Below the pieces are notes generated by a model. That model made no database searches. It was not told where the DNA came from and worked only from the letters and a program-made list of their open reading frames with translations. This document shows positions 25,356 to 34,252 of a stretch of 64,000 bases of DNA, in pieces; the stretch's first letter is position 1, and every line of letters starts with the position of its first letter. Source of the stretch: Paenibacillus guangzhouensis (GTDB lineage: Bacteria > Bacillota > Bacilli > Paenibacillales > Paenibacillaceae); assembly GCF_009363075.1 (NCBI RefSeq), contig NZ_CP045293.1, forward strand, positions 1,736,001 to 1,800,000, written 5' to 3'. A program made the translations under genes and the position numbers.

Positions 25356-25798
25356 GTGGAAAATCTGTTAATAGAGTCCTACAAAAAGATAAGGCTGCGA
25401 TCACAGCCATGTTATTTGGAAGTGAACAGTTTGACGAAATTTTTCAAAACAGCGAAGGAAATTACTCTGATGGAATATTTGTAGCTCGTTATAACGGCTC
25501 AACTGTAGCTTTTCTCTCATTTGATGGTTTTAGAAGAAGAGCTCTGACAACGATATTTGTTAGCAAGGAATTTAGAAGGCTAGGCATTGGTGCAGCACTT
25601 ATGGCACAGGCGGATAAATTGCTTTCCCAGAACGTAGCAGTCGAACGTTCGATTGGTGTATGTACAGAAGGCGACCTTTCTTCTATGCAATTTTTATATA
25701 AGAACGGATATTATGTTAGTTATTCATCTTACATCATGGAGCGTGAACATGAAGCTCTCCCTGAAATTATGAGAATCGGTTGGTTCTATGCCCAGTAA
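25356..25798 (+). pseudogene. GNAT acetyltransferase with a one-base frameshift
   Basis: A GTG at 25356 after AAAGGGAG opens VENLLIESYKK, but the conserved body is in another frame: QKDKAAITAMLFGSEQF, then TTIFVSKEFRRLGIGAALMAQA, the GNAT acetyl-CoA loop, and a normal end. The switch falls at a run of five A's (25383-25387); six A's would restore one frame of about 148 codons. It is a single-gene cassette. True decay, a sequencing error, or slippage are all possible. Confidence 0.8.
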
Positions 25799-25869
25799 TG
25801 GAAGATATCAAGTCTCCAGTGGATTTGAAGCCGTTTTTAATTATTGAAGGTCCATTGTAATGAGTTACG

Positions 25870-26001
25870 CTAACGGGACACTATAGCTTATTAAATAACT
25901 AAAACTCGGCTGCCGCGTTGAGCTAACGAGCAGGATAGTTCAAAAGTTTCGAGAATACCCTACATATGGAATTATTTACGAAGTGCGTGAATAAGACGTT
26001 A
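25870..26001 (+). repeat. CJR, extended form, reduced stem (locus 20)
   Basis: L end CTAACGGGACACTATAGC, type-A spacer, only half the stem (CGGCTGCCGCGTTGAG), R end CTAACGAGCAGGATAGTTC and the full extension CCCTACATATGG...ATAAGACGTTATG. Confidence 0.85.
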
Positions 26002-26057
26002 TGAAATGGTCGCAAATCAATATAGAACATATTGTATGAAAAAATGGAAGGATTAAC

Positions 26058-26474
26058 ATGACGAATATTCTAGCATTTACATTTGTAATTATTATACTTG
26101 TTGGTATAACTTTAACAATAATTAATAGAAAGAATAAGGGTGCTGTAGTAATCATAGTATTGTGCATTTTCGCGGTCGATTTGCCGATCTTTTTCTTATT
26201 GAATAATGAGTTATATAAACTACATAAAGCAGAAATAAATAGAGTAATAGAATTAAGAGGAGGGAGAGTTGAATCAATTCAGAAAGAAGAATCAGAAAAA
26301 TCACCATTTAATGGAGCAAGCGGATCGGGAAACACAATTTATGAAATTACATATGAATACAATAATCAGAAATTAATTGCGTGGTATCGAGGAACGAATG
26401 TAATGAATGATATTCATGCCAAGCCAAGTAAGGGATATGAAGAGAAATGGATATTTAACGAACTAAATCAGTAG
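26058..26474 (+). CDS. Small membrane protein, unknown function
   Basis: A 138-residue protein with two N-terminal membrane helices (about residues 4-22 and 29-48) and a polar C-terminal domain, probably extracytoplasmic, of about 85 residues that includes GNTIYEITYEYNNQKLIAWYRG. ATG at 26058 follows AAGGATTAAC. It follows an extended CJR closely and sits alone between two CJR loci. Very AT-rich. No family recognised. Confidence 0.65.
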   Translation: MTNILAFTFVIIILVGITLTIINRKNKGAVVIIVLCIFAVDLPIFFLLNNELYKLHKAEINRVIELRGGRVESIQKEESEKSPFNGASGSGNTIYEITYEYNNQKLIAWYRGTNVMNDIHAKPSKGYEEKWIFNELNQ

Positions 26475-26479
26475 CTCAG

Positions 26480-26615
26480 GGAAGGCAACCACTTCCTATA
26501 ACACCACAAATGGTCCTAATTTAGAGTAATTCGATGAAGTCAGACGATTTCCGATATCACCGTATCTACACTGCGGGGGAGGCTAAGTCCGTCGGACACA
26601 GCGCATAATGTCGAT
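26480..26615 (+). other. Conserved post-gene tail
   Basis: After the stop comes TATAACACC and, near the end, GTCCGTCGGACacaGCGCATAATGTCGATTAA running into a CJR L end. Nearly the same end is present at 50740-50774 and, decayed, at 16960-16990. Confidence 0.5.
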
Positions 26616-26619
26616 TAAA

Positions 26620-26749
26620 CTAACGGGACACTATAGCTTAATAAATAACTAAAACGCGGCTGCCGAACGGGGAGCTATAACTTAATGATCACTAGGACGA
26701 GGCTGCCGACATAAACGGTAGCCTCGTTGAGCTAACGGGCAGGATAATT
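26620..26749 (+). repeat. Double CJR (locus 21)
   Basis: L end CTAACGGGACACTATAGC, a type-A half stem, then a second L-like GGGAGCTATAACTTAATG with its own stem GAGGCTGCCG...CGGTAGCCTC and R end CTAACGGGCAGGATAATTTG. Two junctions are fused, with the intervening gene gone. Confidence 0.88.
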
Positions 26750-26885
26750 TGAGATCATTTGAGGTGAAACCTACCATAAGTAACGGCGAAAAATAGGGAG
26801 TGTGCAGACACTCCCTTTGTGCAAACATTGTTTGTTATCAAATGTCTACTTCACAATATACCAATAAGGCGAACGAACAAAATGC

Positions 26886-28337
26886 TTATTTTCGGAGCGA
26901 GGCATTATATCGGTGGGTGTATACAAGCCATGTAATGCTTGCTGTTAATAATGCCGACGAAATCAAAGCTGTAAGAACACTATATGTTTGCCAAATAAGT
27001 ATCGTTGACCAATCTAATGTACAGCACATTATACACAGGGCAATCGTAGCAATCAGCAAAATAGCTGTTACGATTATTCGCTTTTTTGTCATTGGCTGCC
27101 GCTCATTCGTTTTCCTTCTGCGTAATCCTAAGAGAAAGAACAGAACGGCCAATAGGCAAAGAATAATTGTGGTAGACGATAAAATGATGTCCAAAAGCTG
27201 TGTGCCGCTTATTTCATATGACTGCGTTAGATTGCCGTCTAATATATCTTTAACTTTTAGTACCATGCTTCTATTGATATTTGCGCCGTTAGTCAGCAAA
27301 CAGACGGCTGTTCGTTCATTTGGCAGTATGACCACTTCGGTTCCGAAATTGGGATTGCCCCCTGGGTGCTCTATAATCGTTTGGTTGGCGTTCACCGACC
27401 AGCCCGCCCCATAATACATTTCGTTGACAGCCGGAACAGACATATCACCCTTATGTGATTTTTCGATAACCGTATGGAATATTTCGGGTATGTCCTGCAC
27501 AACACCCATCTGTATTCCCATCCAACGCGCCATATCTTTTGTACAAGAAATGATGTAGCCTGCGGGTTTATTCCCAGAATAATCCGGCGCGTTATATGGA
27601 GTTGTCATAAAAAAGGAATATCGGTAGCCCTGTGCCAACTGTCCGGTGGCTTGAGCATCTTCTTTATAAACATACGTCTGGTGAAGACCTAACGGCTGAA
27701 ATACTTGTTCCCTCATAAAGTCTTCATAGCTTTGTCCCGACACAATCTCAATAACCAAACCCAATACGTCATAATTAACGGTTCCATAATTATACTGTTC
27801 ACCGGGAGGGAACGCCAACTCAGCATCTACCAGCATTTCCACAGTCTTTTGCAGCAAATCTGGCGTATTGCCTTGTGGAATATTTTGAGTATGCCTAGCA
27901 TTTGTTAGGCCGCTAGTATGGTGAAGAAAGTTATTGAGTGTAAGGCTTTGCATATCAACAGGTTTCCCTTGATACTTTAACGTAAACCAAGGTAAATATT
28001 TTTGGACAGTGTCAGTCATTGACAGCAGCCCTTGCTCTTCCAACAGCAGAATACCCATGCCGGTAAAAGCTTTACTGACCGAGGCCAACTCATATAGTGT
28101 ATTTTCACTTGCAGACAACCCACTTTCACGGTCTGCATACCCGGAAGAAAAGTAGAACACATCATCATCAGCAAGTATTGAGATTGACATTCCCGGCACA
28201 CCTGATATACGACTGGCATCATCCAGCAACGCTTGTATTGCCGCAGATTGCGTATCTGACAACGACGCATAACTTTGTGTTGTGAATCCTGAGAATAATA
28301 TAAGTATCGTTAATACAAAAACAATAGTCTTTTTCAT
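26886..28337 (-). CDS. Secreted or membrane-bound serine hydrolase, beta-lactamase/PBP-like
   Basis: A 483-residue protein. Residues 1-24 form a signal peptide with a likely cut near SYA. The penicillin-binding fold follows with the catalytic SVSK near residue 88, a second motif Y-x-N as YGTVNYDVLG, and a third-motif region HPGGNPNF. After about residue 390 come three membrane helices, one near LSSTTIILCLLAVLFFLLG and two more towards the end. This architecture fits class C-like esterases and peptidases anchored in the membrane. It lies on the minus strand, against the direction of the cassettes. Confidence 0.9.
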   Translation of the reverse strand: MKKTIVFVLTILILFSGFTTQSYASLSDTQSAAIQALLDDASRISGVPGMSISILADDDVFYFSSGYADRESGLSASENTLYELASVSKAFTGMGILLLEEQGLLSMTDTVQKYLPWFTLKYQGKPVDMQSLTLNNFLHHTSGLTNARHTQNIPQGNTPDLLQKTVEMLVDAELAFPPGEQYNYGTVNYDVLGLVIEIVSGQSYEDFMREQVFQPLGLHQTYVYKEDAQATGQLAQGYRYSFFMTTPYNAPDYSGNKPAGYIISCTKDMARWMGIQMGVVQDIPEIFHTVIEKSHKGDMSVPAVNEMYYGAGWSVNANQTIIEHPGGNPNFGTEVVILPNERTAVCLLTNGANINRSMVLKVKDILDGNLTQSYEISGTQLLDIILSSTTIILCLLAVLFFLLGLRRRKTNERQPMTKKRIIVTAILLIATIALCIMCCTLDWSTILIWQTYSVLTALISSALLTASITWLVYTHRYNASLRK

Positions 28338-28557
28338 AAACTCTCCATTTCGAAAAAATTATGCGAGGATAATATAAACAACCCGTAGTACGCCTTATCC
28401 GCCAAATGTGTCATTTCAATATATTTAATACTAGATGTTCAATGATCAAATTACTATGTAAACTTAGAAGCTGACACAAAGTTGCCTAAATTGTCGCAGA
28501 TAGAGATTTAAAGGGAAATTTCATGTATAAGCTAAGTTTTAAACGCAGATTCATTGA

Positions 28558-28578
28558 GTTAACGGGCAGGATAACATG
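28558..28578 (+). repeat. CJR right end (locus 22)
   Basis: GTTAACGGGCAGGATAACATGG with no L end or stem nearby. It opens the unit with the two small genes at 28649 and 28972. Confidence 0.72.
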
Positions 28579-28648
28579 GAAATTATCTTGAATTAATGAT
28601 CATGAAAATTTAAAAAGTGATTACAATCCATATTCGGAGGTGATTATT

Positions 28649-28954
28649 ACGGCAATATGGGATTATCAGTTTATTCTTTTCCCAATTGGGAATGTACCAA
28701 CCCTGACGGAAGATGGAATGGAGTTTGTTGGTCAGAACAATTTTGACTTTGTCCAAGCAGTAGAATTGCTCGAAAACTCAACTTTTATAAAGAATGACCC
28801 AACATTAAAATCTTGGAATTCATTTAATGATGCGTGTTATTTTCTCTATAATGATGGGATGTACAAAGTTGAAATTGAACTAAATACAGGTACTGAAACT
28901 GAAAAGGCTGAAGAGATATCTGTCAGAACTAATATTTATAAAGATGCATTTTAA
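28649..28954 (+). CDS. Small acidic protein, possible immunity protein
   Basis: About 101 residues, beginning AIWDYQFILFPIGNVPTL. GGAGGTGATT, a near-perfect ribosome site, lies eight bases before ACG at 28649; no ATG, GTG or TTG is well placed, and the in-frame GTG 28640 overlaps the site itself. The start is therefore ACG or one of the ATT codons at 28643 and 28646, unless ATG has mutated. The protein is acidic, aromatic and soluble. It overlaps the next ORF at TAATG and probably forms a pair with it. Confidence 0.6.
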   Translation, partial: TAIWDYQFILFPIGNVPTLTEDGMEFVGQNNFDFVQAVELLENSTFIKNDPTLKSWNSFNDACYFLYNDGMYKVEIELNTGTETEKAEEISVRTNIYKDAF

Positions 28955-28971
28955 TGGAAACAGGTGGTTTT

Positions 28972-29427
28972 ATGAATAATCCATCTCTGAATCTTGATAC
29001 TGAAATAAAATCCTTTAAGAAATGGGCAGACGGAGTAGCTGTGAAACATGGAGAATGGGAAACCGATTATCTTCATTGGGATAAGATTTACCTTGCTGTA
29101 GACGAAGTGTTAATACAAGTACCTATTGATGAATGGAATGCGGATGTTTATGAGCTAATGCTCTACACATTGGCAAGAGATAACGAGTGTGAAAATGTAA
29201 AACAGGTACTAACTGAATACCCAAGCGTTTTAAAAAGCCTTGCATATAAAGCCTTAATGTATGAGGATTATGAAGCACGGTGGCAGGTAGCCTACGCACT
29301 TGGAGAAATTCCGGATACCGATAACAACGTTGATGAACTTTTAAGAATGTTTTTAAAAGATAAACACGAATATGTCCGAAGAAGAACTTCGTTTTCGATA
29401 GAGAAAAGAAGAGGACGATTCAACTAA
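28972..29427 (+). CDS. HEAT-like repeat protein, possible immunity protein
   Basis: A soluble all-helical protein of 151 residues (ATG 28972 after AGGTGG; ATG 28954 overlapping the previous stop is the alternative). The second half, YEARWQVAYALGEI followed by KHEYVRRRTSFSIEK, reads like HEAT-type helical repeats used in protein binding. Such small HEAT proteins are often immunity proteins of contact-dependent toxins. The stop TAA is part of the CJR L end. No toxin gene is next to it. Confidence 0.65.
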   Translation: MNNPSLNLDTEIKSFKKWADGVAVKHGEWETDYLHWDKIYLAVDEVLIQVPIDEWNADVYELMLYTLARDNECENVKQVLTEYPSVLKSLAYKALMYEDYEARWQVAYALGEIPDTDNNVDELLRMFLKDKHEYVRRRTSFSIEKRRGRFN

Positions 29428-29445
29428 CGGGACACGATAGCTTAG
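29424..29445 (+). repeat. CJR left end (locus 23)
   Basis: CTAACGGGACACGATAGCTTAG, whose TAA is the stop of the preceding gene. No stem or R end follows before the next gene at 29508. Confidence 0.82.
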
Positions 29446-29507
29446 TTACATCCAATTTATGCTAGGAATAAGACCAAAGAATAAACGATACATAGGAGGT
29501 AATTGAA

Positions 29508-29948
29508 TTGGATATTTGTGCTAAGTGTGGTGCTGAACTTTCTCAGGAGAATACATGCGAATCGATATTCAATGAATTTATGGCACTTGAATTTACTGAT
29601 CCTAGCTACGGGCAAGTGCACTTTCTAACTGTTGCCTCGTACATGGTTCAACATGAAGGCTACAGCGATGAAATGTATGTCTGGGTGCAATCCGCATTAC
29701 AGAGGCATCTGGAGGAAGGTTACCCCACGGAGTTAATTCGTCAAGATATGGCCAAAGGACCAGGGAGCACCAAGGGTATTCGAAGACCATCGAATGCAAT
29801 ACCACTTCCCAAGGTAGCTTGGACCATGACGATCGCCGATGTTGCTTCACAAATGCATAACTCCGATAGTTACTGTAAGCTCATTGAGCAGTGGGGTCGT
29901 ACTATACTGAAAGAAATGGGGCCACTAGTTACGATAAGTAATGATTAA
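29508..29948 (+). CDS. DUF5946-like protein
   Basis: A 146-residue soluble protein that starts at TTG 29508 after AGGAGGTAATTG. It opens with a CAKCGAEL zinc-ribbon-like knuckle and TCESIFNEFMALEF, followed by VHFLTVASYMVQHEGYSDEM, which places a histidine in a helix as in DUF5946 proteins. A conserved proline-rich link and WTMTIADV follow. The family is widespread but uncharacterised. It is bounded by CJR L ends on both sides. Confidence 0.75.
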   Translation: MDICAKCGAELSQENTCESIFNEFMALEFTDPSYGQVHFLTVASYMVQHEGYSDEMYVWVQSALQRHLEEGYPTELIRQDMAKGPGSTKGIRRPSNAIPLPKVAWTMTIADVASQMHNSDSYCKLIEQWGRTILKEMGPLVTISND

Positions 29949-29949
29949 A

Positions 29950-29975
29950 CTAACGGGACACTATAGCTCCATAAA
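29950..29975 (+). repeat. CJR left end (locus 24)
   Basis: CTAACGGGACACTATAGCTC one base after the previous stop, then only a trace of a stem (GGGCTGCTACGG). The R end is missing. Confidence 0.8.
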
Positions 29976-30014
29976 TTCTACACCAAAGGGCTGCTACGGA
30001 TGATCGGTTATTTG

Positions 30015-30092
30015 TATATATCGGCAAAACATATGTTAATTCAATTCCGCGCACAGCGCGGTATTTTTGTTTTAGGTATGCAAGTTCTTGTC
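30015..30092 (+). repeat. Second repeat family, copy 3
   Basis: TATATCGGCAAAACATATG, inner hairpin CCGCG-cacag-CGCGG with a T-rich tail, then AAGTTCTTGTC as the inverted outer arm. Same order as copies at 57041 and 59294. Confidence 0.55.
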
Positions 30093-30138
30093 TTTTGCCT
30101 AGAAATGTTAATATTAGTTCAAGAAAACAGACGAAAGG

Positions 30139-30801
30139 ATGATCAACATCAATAACCCGAACGAACTATTAAGAAGTTTAAAATCATTATCCGGTCCTTT
30201 TCCTTCATTTGATGTAAACCTGCTACCAGAAACTCCAGGAAAATTGTTCCTGCAATGGCTGAACCTAGCGATTGAGAATGGGGTGAAAGAGCCACATGCG
30301 ATGACGCTTTCTACGGTTGATGCAGACGGCTACCCGGATGCGCGCGTATTGATATTGAAGAATGTGGTCAATGATGCGTTTTACTTCGCTTCTGGTTTCA
30401 AGAGCCGTAAAGGTCAGCAATTGAAGCGCAACCCGCAAGCGGCGATAACATTCTACTGGCCAATGCTGGGTAGGCAAATCCGTTTGCGGGGGACGGTCGA
30501 GGATATGGGCGATGAGGCTGGGGCTGCCGATTTCTTGCAGCGGTCAGAGGAAGCCCGGGCCGTAGCGCTAACAGGTAATCAGAGTCGGGAGCTTGTAAGG
30601 GAGGAAGAGCTGGAAGATTCACTTGCCAAACAGAGGGAACGGATCAGCCACGATCCCAATATAACAACCCTCAATTGGAGGTTGTATGCGGTGAACGTAA
30701 AGGAGGCTGAATTCTGGCAAGGGGATACTCATAGAAAGCACATCCGGGTTCAATATTACTGGAGTGAAGGGCAGTGGAAGCATCGTAAGCTCTGGCCATA
30801 A
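30139..30801 (+). CDS. Pyridoxamine 5'-phosphate oxidase family (PdxH-like)
   Basis: A 220-residue FMN-binding split-barrel protein. EPHAMTLSTVDADGYPDARVLILK covers the start of the FMN site, followed by GFKSRKGQQLKRNPQAAITFYW and RQIRLRGTVE, both typical of PdxH. The dimer-forming C-terminus VKEAEFWQG...HKHIRV-like RKHIRVQYYW is close to the PdxH end R-x-H-x-R. PdxH oxidises pyridoxamine or pyridoxine phosphate to PLP. Relatives such as PhzG act in antibiotic synthesis, so the exact substrate is open. ATG at 30139 has only a weak AAAGG site close by. Confidence 0.85.
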   Translation: MININNPNELLRSLKSLSGPFPSFDVNLLPETPGKLFLQWLNLAIENGVKEPHAMTLSTVDADGYPDARVLILKNVVNDAFYFASGFKSRKGQQLKRNPQAAITFYWPMLGRQIRLRGTVEDMGDEAGAADFLQRSEEARAVALTGNQSRELVREEELEDSLAKQRERISHDPNITTLNWRLYAVNVKEAEFWQGDTHRKHIRVQYYWSEGQWKHRKLWP

Positions 30802-31121
30802 GAGGCACAAGATAGTTTATTACTTACCATTGTTGCAGCCGGAACGGTTCGCTGAAAACAAAAGAAAGATCAGAAGAACTATTGCTGGCAATAAGCTCCA
30901 GCTCTAAACGCGAGTCAAGGCATAAAATTCCCGCTTATCCAAACTCCTGGACAAGAACATACATTCACTTGTCGGGTGACAAGAACTTGATAACATTCCC
31001 GACGAAGTGCAAAAAGCGAAATCATTTGAGAGCATCAATCAGTAAGGAATGAGTTTAGGCATTTTTGGGGACTTTCATCATGGTGTGACCGTCAATTCAA
31101 ATCCTCGGCATTAACAACAGA
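30802..31121. other. Intergenic region with a partial second-family repeat
   Basis: Contains GGACAAGAACATACATTC and GTCGGGTGACAAGAAC at 30948-30992, members of the second repeat family. No ORF with a ribosome binding site was found. Confidence 0.5.
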
Positions 31122-31190
31122 TGTCAGTGAAGTTATTGCTGCGGCGTCTGCTCCTTTTGTTTTTTAAGCTAACTGGCAGGATAACGCAAT
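31122..31190 (+). repeat. CJR, decayed stem and right end (locus 25)
   Basis: Type-C stem remnant TTGCTGCGGCGTCTGCTCC followed by TTTTGTTTTTTAAG and R end CTAACTGGCAGGATAACG. Confidence 0.7.
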
Positions 31191-31280
31191 AGCCGTATTC
31201 TCCGCTAATATGAGAAAAAACATCGAGAAACCTATAGCTGGTAAAAGAATGTCCCTTGCCTTTTAAAAGGAGTGTATTCA

Positions 31281-31610
31281 AATGGCTAAATGGGAAGATA
31301 TCACTAAAATTTATACCAAACTGATTTTGAGATTGTAAAAAACACTTTCTTAGTAATTGAAGTGAAATTGAATAAAGAACTAGATGAGTTTGACAAAGTC
31401 AGTATCAAACCTTTTGTTAGTCAATGGACATATGCCTATCAAGATAAAAATATTAAACTTTATAAGTTGTTGAATTGTAACATTGGTGAAAGCGGTTTTA
31501 CATTGGAGCTACTAGTAATAAAAAAGAAAGTTGAAATTGATGAACTTCAATTGCTATGTCAAGATTTACTAGATTATTTTAAATCACGACGTCAGTGTTC
31601 TGGAGTTTAA
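31281..31610 (+). pseudogene. Frameshifted small gene, unknown function
   Basis: ATG 31281 after AAAAGGAG opens MAKWEDITKIYT, which then ends in a stop at 31338. In another frame the sequence continues YQTDFEIVKNTFLVIEVKL into an open stretch of about 95 codons with no start of its own. One base change near 31310 would join them into about 109 codons. The protein is soluble and acidic. Family not recognised. Confidence 0.55.
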
Positions 31611-31731
31611 TGTAACTCAAAAGTCATCGGTGTAATTAAAATTTCAGTAGGACAAAACTCACGGTAACAACTTCAGGGGTCAGGGAAACTATAACTTGAA
31701 TAAATGATTCAAACTAAGAAGTAGCATTAAT

Positions 31732-31753
31732 CTAACGGGCAGGATAGTTTAAT
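31732..31753 (+). repeat. CJR right end (locus 26)
   Basis: CTAACGGGCAGGATAGTTTAA. About 55 bases upstream a faded L end, CAGGGAAACTATAACTTG, is visible at 31681, with no clear stem between. Confidence 0.72.
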
Positions 31754-31820
31754 TTCCTTGTGAAAACAAGTGGAACATATGTAATCATTTTTCGTCTACG
31801 TTATTAAAGGGAGGGGTTCG

Positions 31821-32283
31821 ATGCTTCGAAAAATATTGCCGATTGTATTCTCTATCGTACTATTGAGTGCTTGCAGGTCAGATGAATGCTTTTCGGAACC
31901 ACAATTAGGTAATACTCCTCCTCAGCCAGAAGTCAACGTTAATGGAGAATCCATTCAGGTGTATCAAAGCTCATACTGTTGGGGAAGCGAATGTGCCGAT
32001 TATATAACTCCAGGAGAAATGCTTAGGGATAAGGAAAAAGAAACAGTAATTGCGAATGCAACTATTAAGTTTAAGTTTGAAGGAAAACAGCCGACTGAGA
32101 TGCCTTTCCAAATTTCATAATGGCGCACATTCTCAAGAAACAATAAGTGAAAACTCCTTTCAGGTTCCTGAAGAAAAAGGTGCTTATTACTATTCTCTTT
32201 CTGCAACTTGGCTAAAAGATAAGGAAAAGAGAATTTCTGAAGGTAGTTCAAGCTACGTATTTGTTATCGAAGTGCAAGATTAA
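31821..32283 (+). pseudogene. Lipoprotein gene with a frameshift
   Basis: ATG 31821 after GGGAGGGG encodes a lipoprotein signal ending LLSAC, then a polar domain with YCWGSECADYITPGEML. The frame stops at 32120, but the overlapping frame continues FHNGAHSQETISENSFQV to a natural end YVFVIEVQD at 32283. A single-base change near 32105-32120 would restore about 154 codons. The Cys pair CWGSEC suggests a small extracytoplasmic domain. It is a single-gene cassette. Confidence 0.75.
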
Positions 32284-32347
32284 CTTGTTATTGTAAAATG
32301 AGCTACCGCTAAAGAGGCACTGTTCTCCAATCAAAAAATTTAATTCA

Positions 32348-32439
32348 GCTATCGGGAAACGATAGTTCAAACAACCAGGGAGCAGACCGCTACGGGCAGC
32401 TGCTCCCTTTCGCATTGAAGTAACGGCAGGATAGTTCAA
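32348..32439 (+). repeat. CJR complete (locus 27)
   Basis: L end CTATCGGGAAACGATAGTTC, type-C stem GGGAGCAG...CTGCTCCC, then TTTCGCATTGAAG and R end TAACGGCAGGATAGTTC. Confidence 0.88.
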
Positions 32440-32809
32440 TACTGCCGGCGTCGGATCCGGCAACTTTTGTCGTTTAAAAGGTCGAACGAATATTACAGGT
32501 ATCTCGGTTATTGCTACATGAACGGTATATGTTCTTGTCTGGCCCGGCGGCGTCACAATTCGAATCGGACATTAATGCGGCATGCGGTCAGTTGTACCGA
32601 ACCGAATAGTGAACGTAGCATGATTTCAAAAAACTTTGCCTTTAGCCGAATTAACCTAAACTGGAAGTTGAGATGAAATGAGGAGGCTGGCGTATCTGAT
32701 ATTGCCGAATTTTCAATTGACTTTATTTTCATAAGACATCTTTTGTAGAATTGAAAGAAAGATGTAACATTTCTCATTCCGTTATTATCGGTGCAGGTTT
32801 TTTATTAAC
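32440..32809. other. Region without a convincing gene
   Basis: Short overlapping ORFs lack ribosome sites and recognisable families. TATGTTCTTGTC at 32526 recalls the second repeat family. It may be a decayed unit. Confidence 0.4.
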
Positions 32810-32840
32810 TTGAATTAGAGCTAACTCTAAGTTGTAAACT
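32810..32840 (+). promoter_or_regulatory. Orphan MerR-type promoter
   Basis: TTGAAT and TAAACT are 19 bases apart, and the spacer carries the dyad TAGAGCTAACTCTA. This is the classical MerR-activated layout. Only a 27-codon ORF after AAAGGAATGG follows; no MerR gene or obvious target is adjacent. Confidence 0.55.
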
Positions 32841-33097
32841 AACTTTAATCAAAAGGAATGGATGATGTTATTGTAATCATGGAAACCGTTTTTTCCTGCG
32901 CCTGGGTCTCTAATAAAATGACCTATTCCCTTAAAGTATAGACAAATCCTCAAAAAGAGTTATATCCTTTAGTTGATATTGAAACACTTCATTGGGTTTG
33001 ATTTATTAGGCATTAACATAGGAAAATACAAAATTCACAAAAGGGGAGTAAGGTTCATAATGCAGTTACATTTATCATCTCCAGGCATGATTCGAAA

Positions 33098-34252
33098 ATG
33101 AGTGATCAAAGAAAGTGGCATTGGCCCGACTATTTTCTATTTCTCATGCGTACGGTATGGTTTACATTTAATGGATACGCGATATTTAGTAGTACGATTG
33201 GTTCAGAAAAGTGGATTTTACTTTTATGGGCTAGTTGTTCTTATATAATCCCCCATCTATTTTATCGACCTGGGCTTATTAAATTCCAATATTATTTAAT
33301 GGCTGAGGTGTTGTTAACGGGTTCTTTGTTTATTTACTTATCGAGTCAGTATGATATATCAGTGACTTACAGCTTTTTACTCGTGCCTATCCTTACTCTT
33401 GCTTATGCTTGTCAAGTTAAGCCATTAATTTGGTTAGGACCTTTCGCCGTAATAGCTAGTACATGGGCTGGCAGTCTCTTCACTAATCAGGATTTCTTTA
33501 AACCCTTCATAGACACAACTATTTTTTATGGTATTGGGTTTTGTTTAGGAAGGATGACCATTGTCAACAAAGCTAATAAAGAGTTAATTGCTTCTATAGA
33601 GGAAAAAAATAAGGATTTGGAATATTACTCAAAAAAGATTGAGGAACTGACGATAAAGGAAGAACGAAATAGAGTTTCGCAAGACTTGCATGATACGGTA
33701 GGTCATATTTTCACATCGGTCATAACAAGCTTAGATGCCCTTCCTTTTCTCTATCGGGCAGATCAAAAAGAAGCAGAAAAAAGTATAAAAGAGATTTCAG
33801 ATTTAGCACGGAATGGCTTGAACGATGTGAGAAAGACAATTCACCATATGTCTCCAACGGACCATCAGACACTAGTTGAATCAGTGCAAGAATTGATTGC
33901 TGATTTTATGAAACATACATCAACAGATATACAACTGAATGTCAAAGGGGAAGCGACCAAAGTCAGTGAAAGAGTAAAGTTTGCCATTATTCGTTGTATC
34001 CAAGAAGGACTTACAAATGCGAAAAGACATGGTCAGGCTACTTTTATTAAAGTAAATATTTCGATTGAACAAGAAGAATTGATCGTTCTTATCGAAGATA
34101 ATGGAAATGGTTGTCATAAATTAAATTTAGGATTTGGCTTACGCTCCATGAAAGATCGAATATCGGCATTAGCGGGTACGGTTAACTTTGATTCTAAATT
34201 GAATAATGGTATGAGGATCACGTGTAACATACCTAAGGCAAAGGAAGTTTAA
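33098..34252 (+). CDS. NarL/LiaS-type sensor histidine kinase
   Basis: A 384-residue membrane sensor. Five or six hydrophobic segments occupy residues 15-160 with almost no outside domain, then a coiled coil of about 30 residues, then the HisKA_3 dimerisation helix with QDLHDTVGH, His198 being the phospho-acceptor. The ATPase domain ends with IEDNGNG and LGFGLRSMKDR. A 13-codon ORF starting at 33060 after GGGGAG ends TGA overlapping this ATG, which suggests translational coupling. The response regulator gene overlaps its stop. The signal is unknown; intramembrane sensors of this type often respond to envelope stress or antibiotics. Confidence 0.92.
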   Translation: MSDQRKWHWPDYFLFLMRTVWFTFNGYAIFSSTIGSEKWILLLWASCSYIIPHLFYRPGLIKFQYYLMAEVLLTGSLFIYLSSQYDISVTYSFLLVPILTLAYACQVKPLIWLGPFAVIASTWAGSLFTNQDFFKPFIDTTIFYGIGFCLGRMTIVNKANKELIASIEEKNKDLEYYSKKIEELTIKEERNRVSQDLHDTVGHIFTSVITSLDALPFLYRADQKEAEKSIKEISDLARNGLNDVRKTIHHMSPTDHQTLVESVQELIADFMKHTSTDIQLNVKGEATKVSERVKFAIIRCIQEGLTNAKRHGQATFIKVNISIEQEELIVLIEDNGNGCHKLNLGFGLRSMKDRISALAGTVNFDSKLNNGMRITCNIPKAKEV

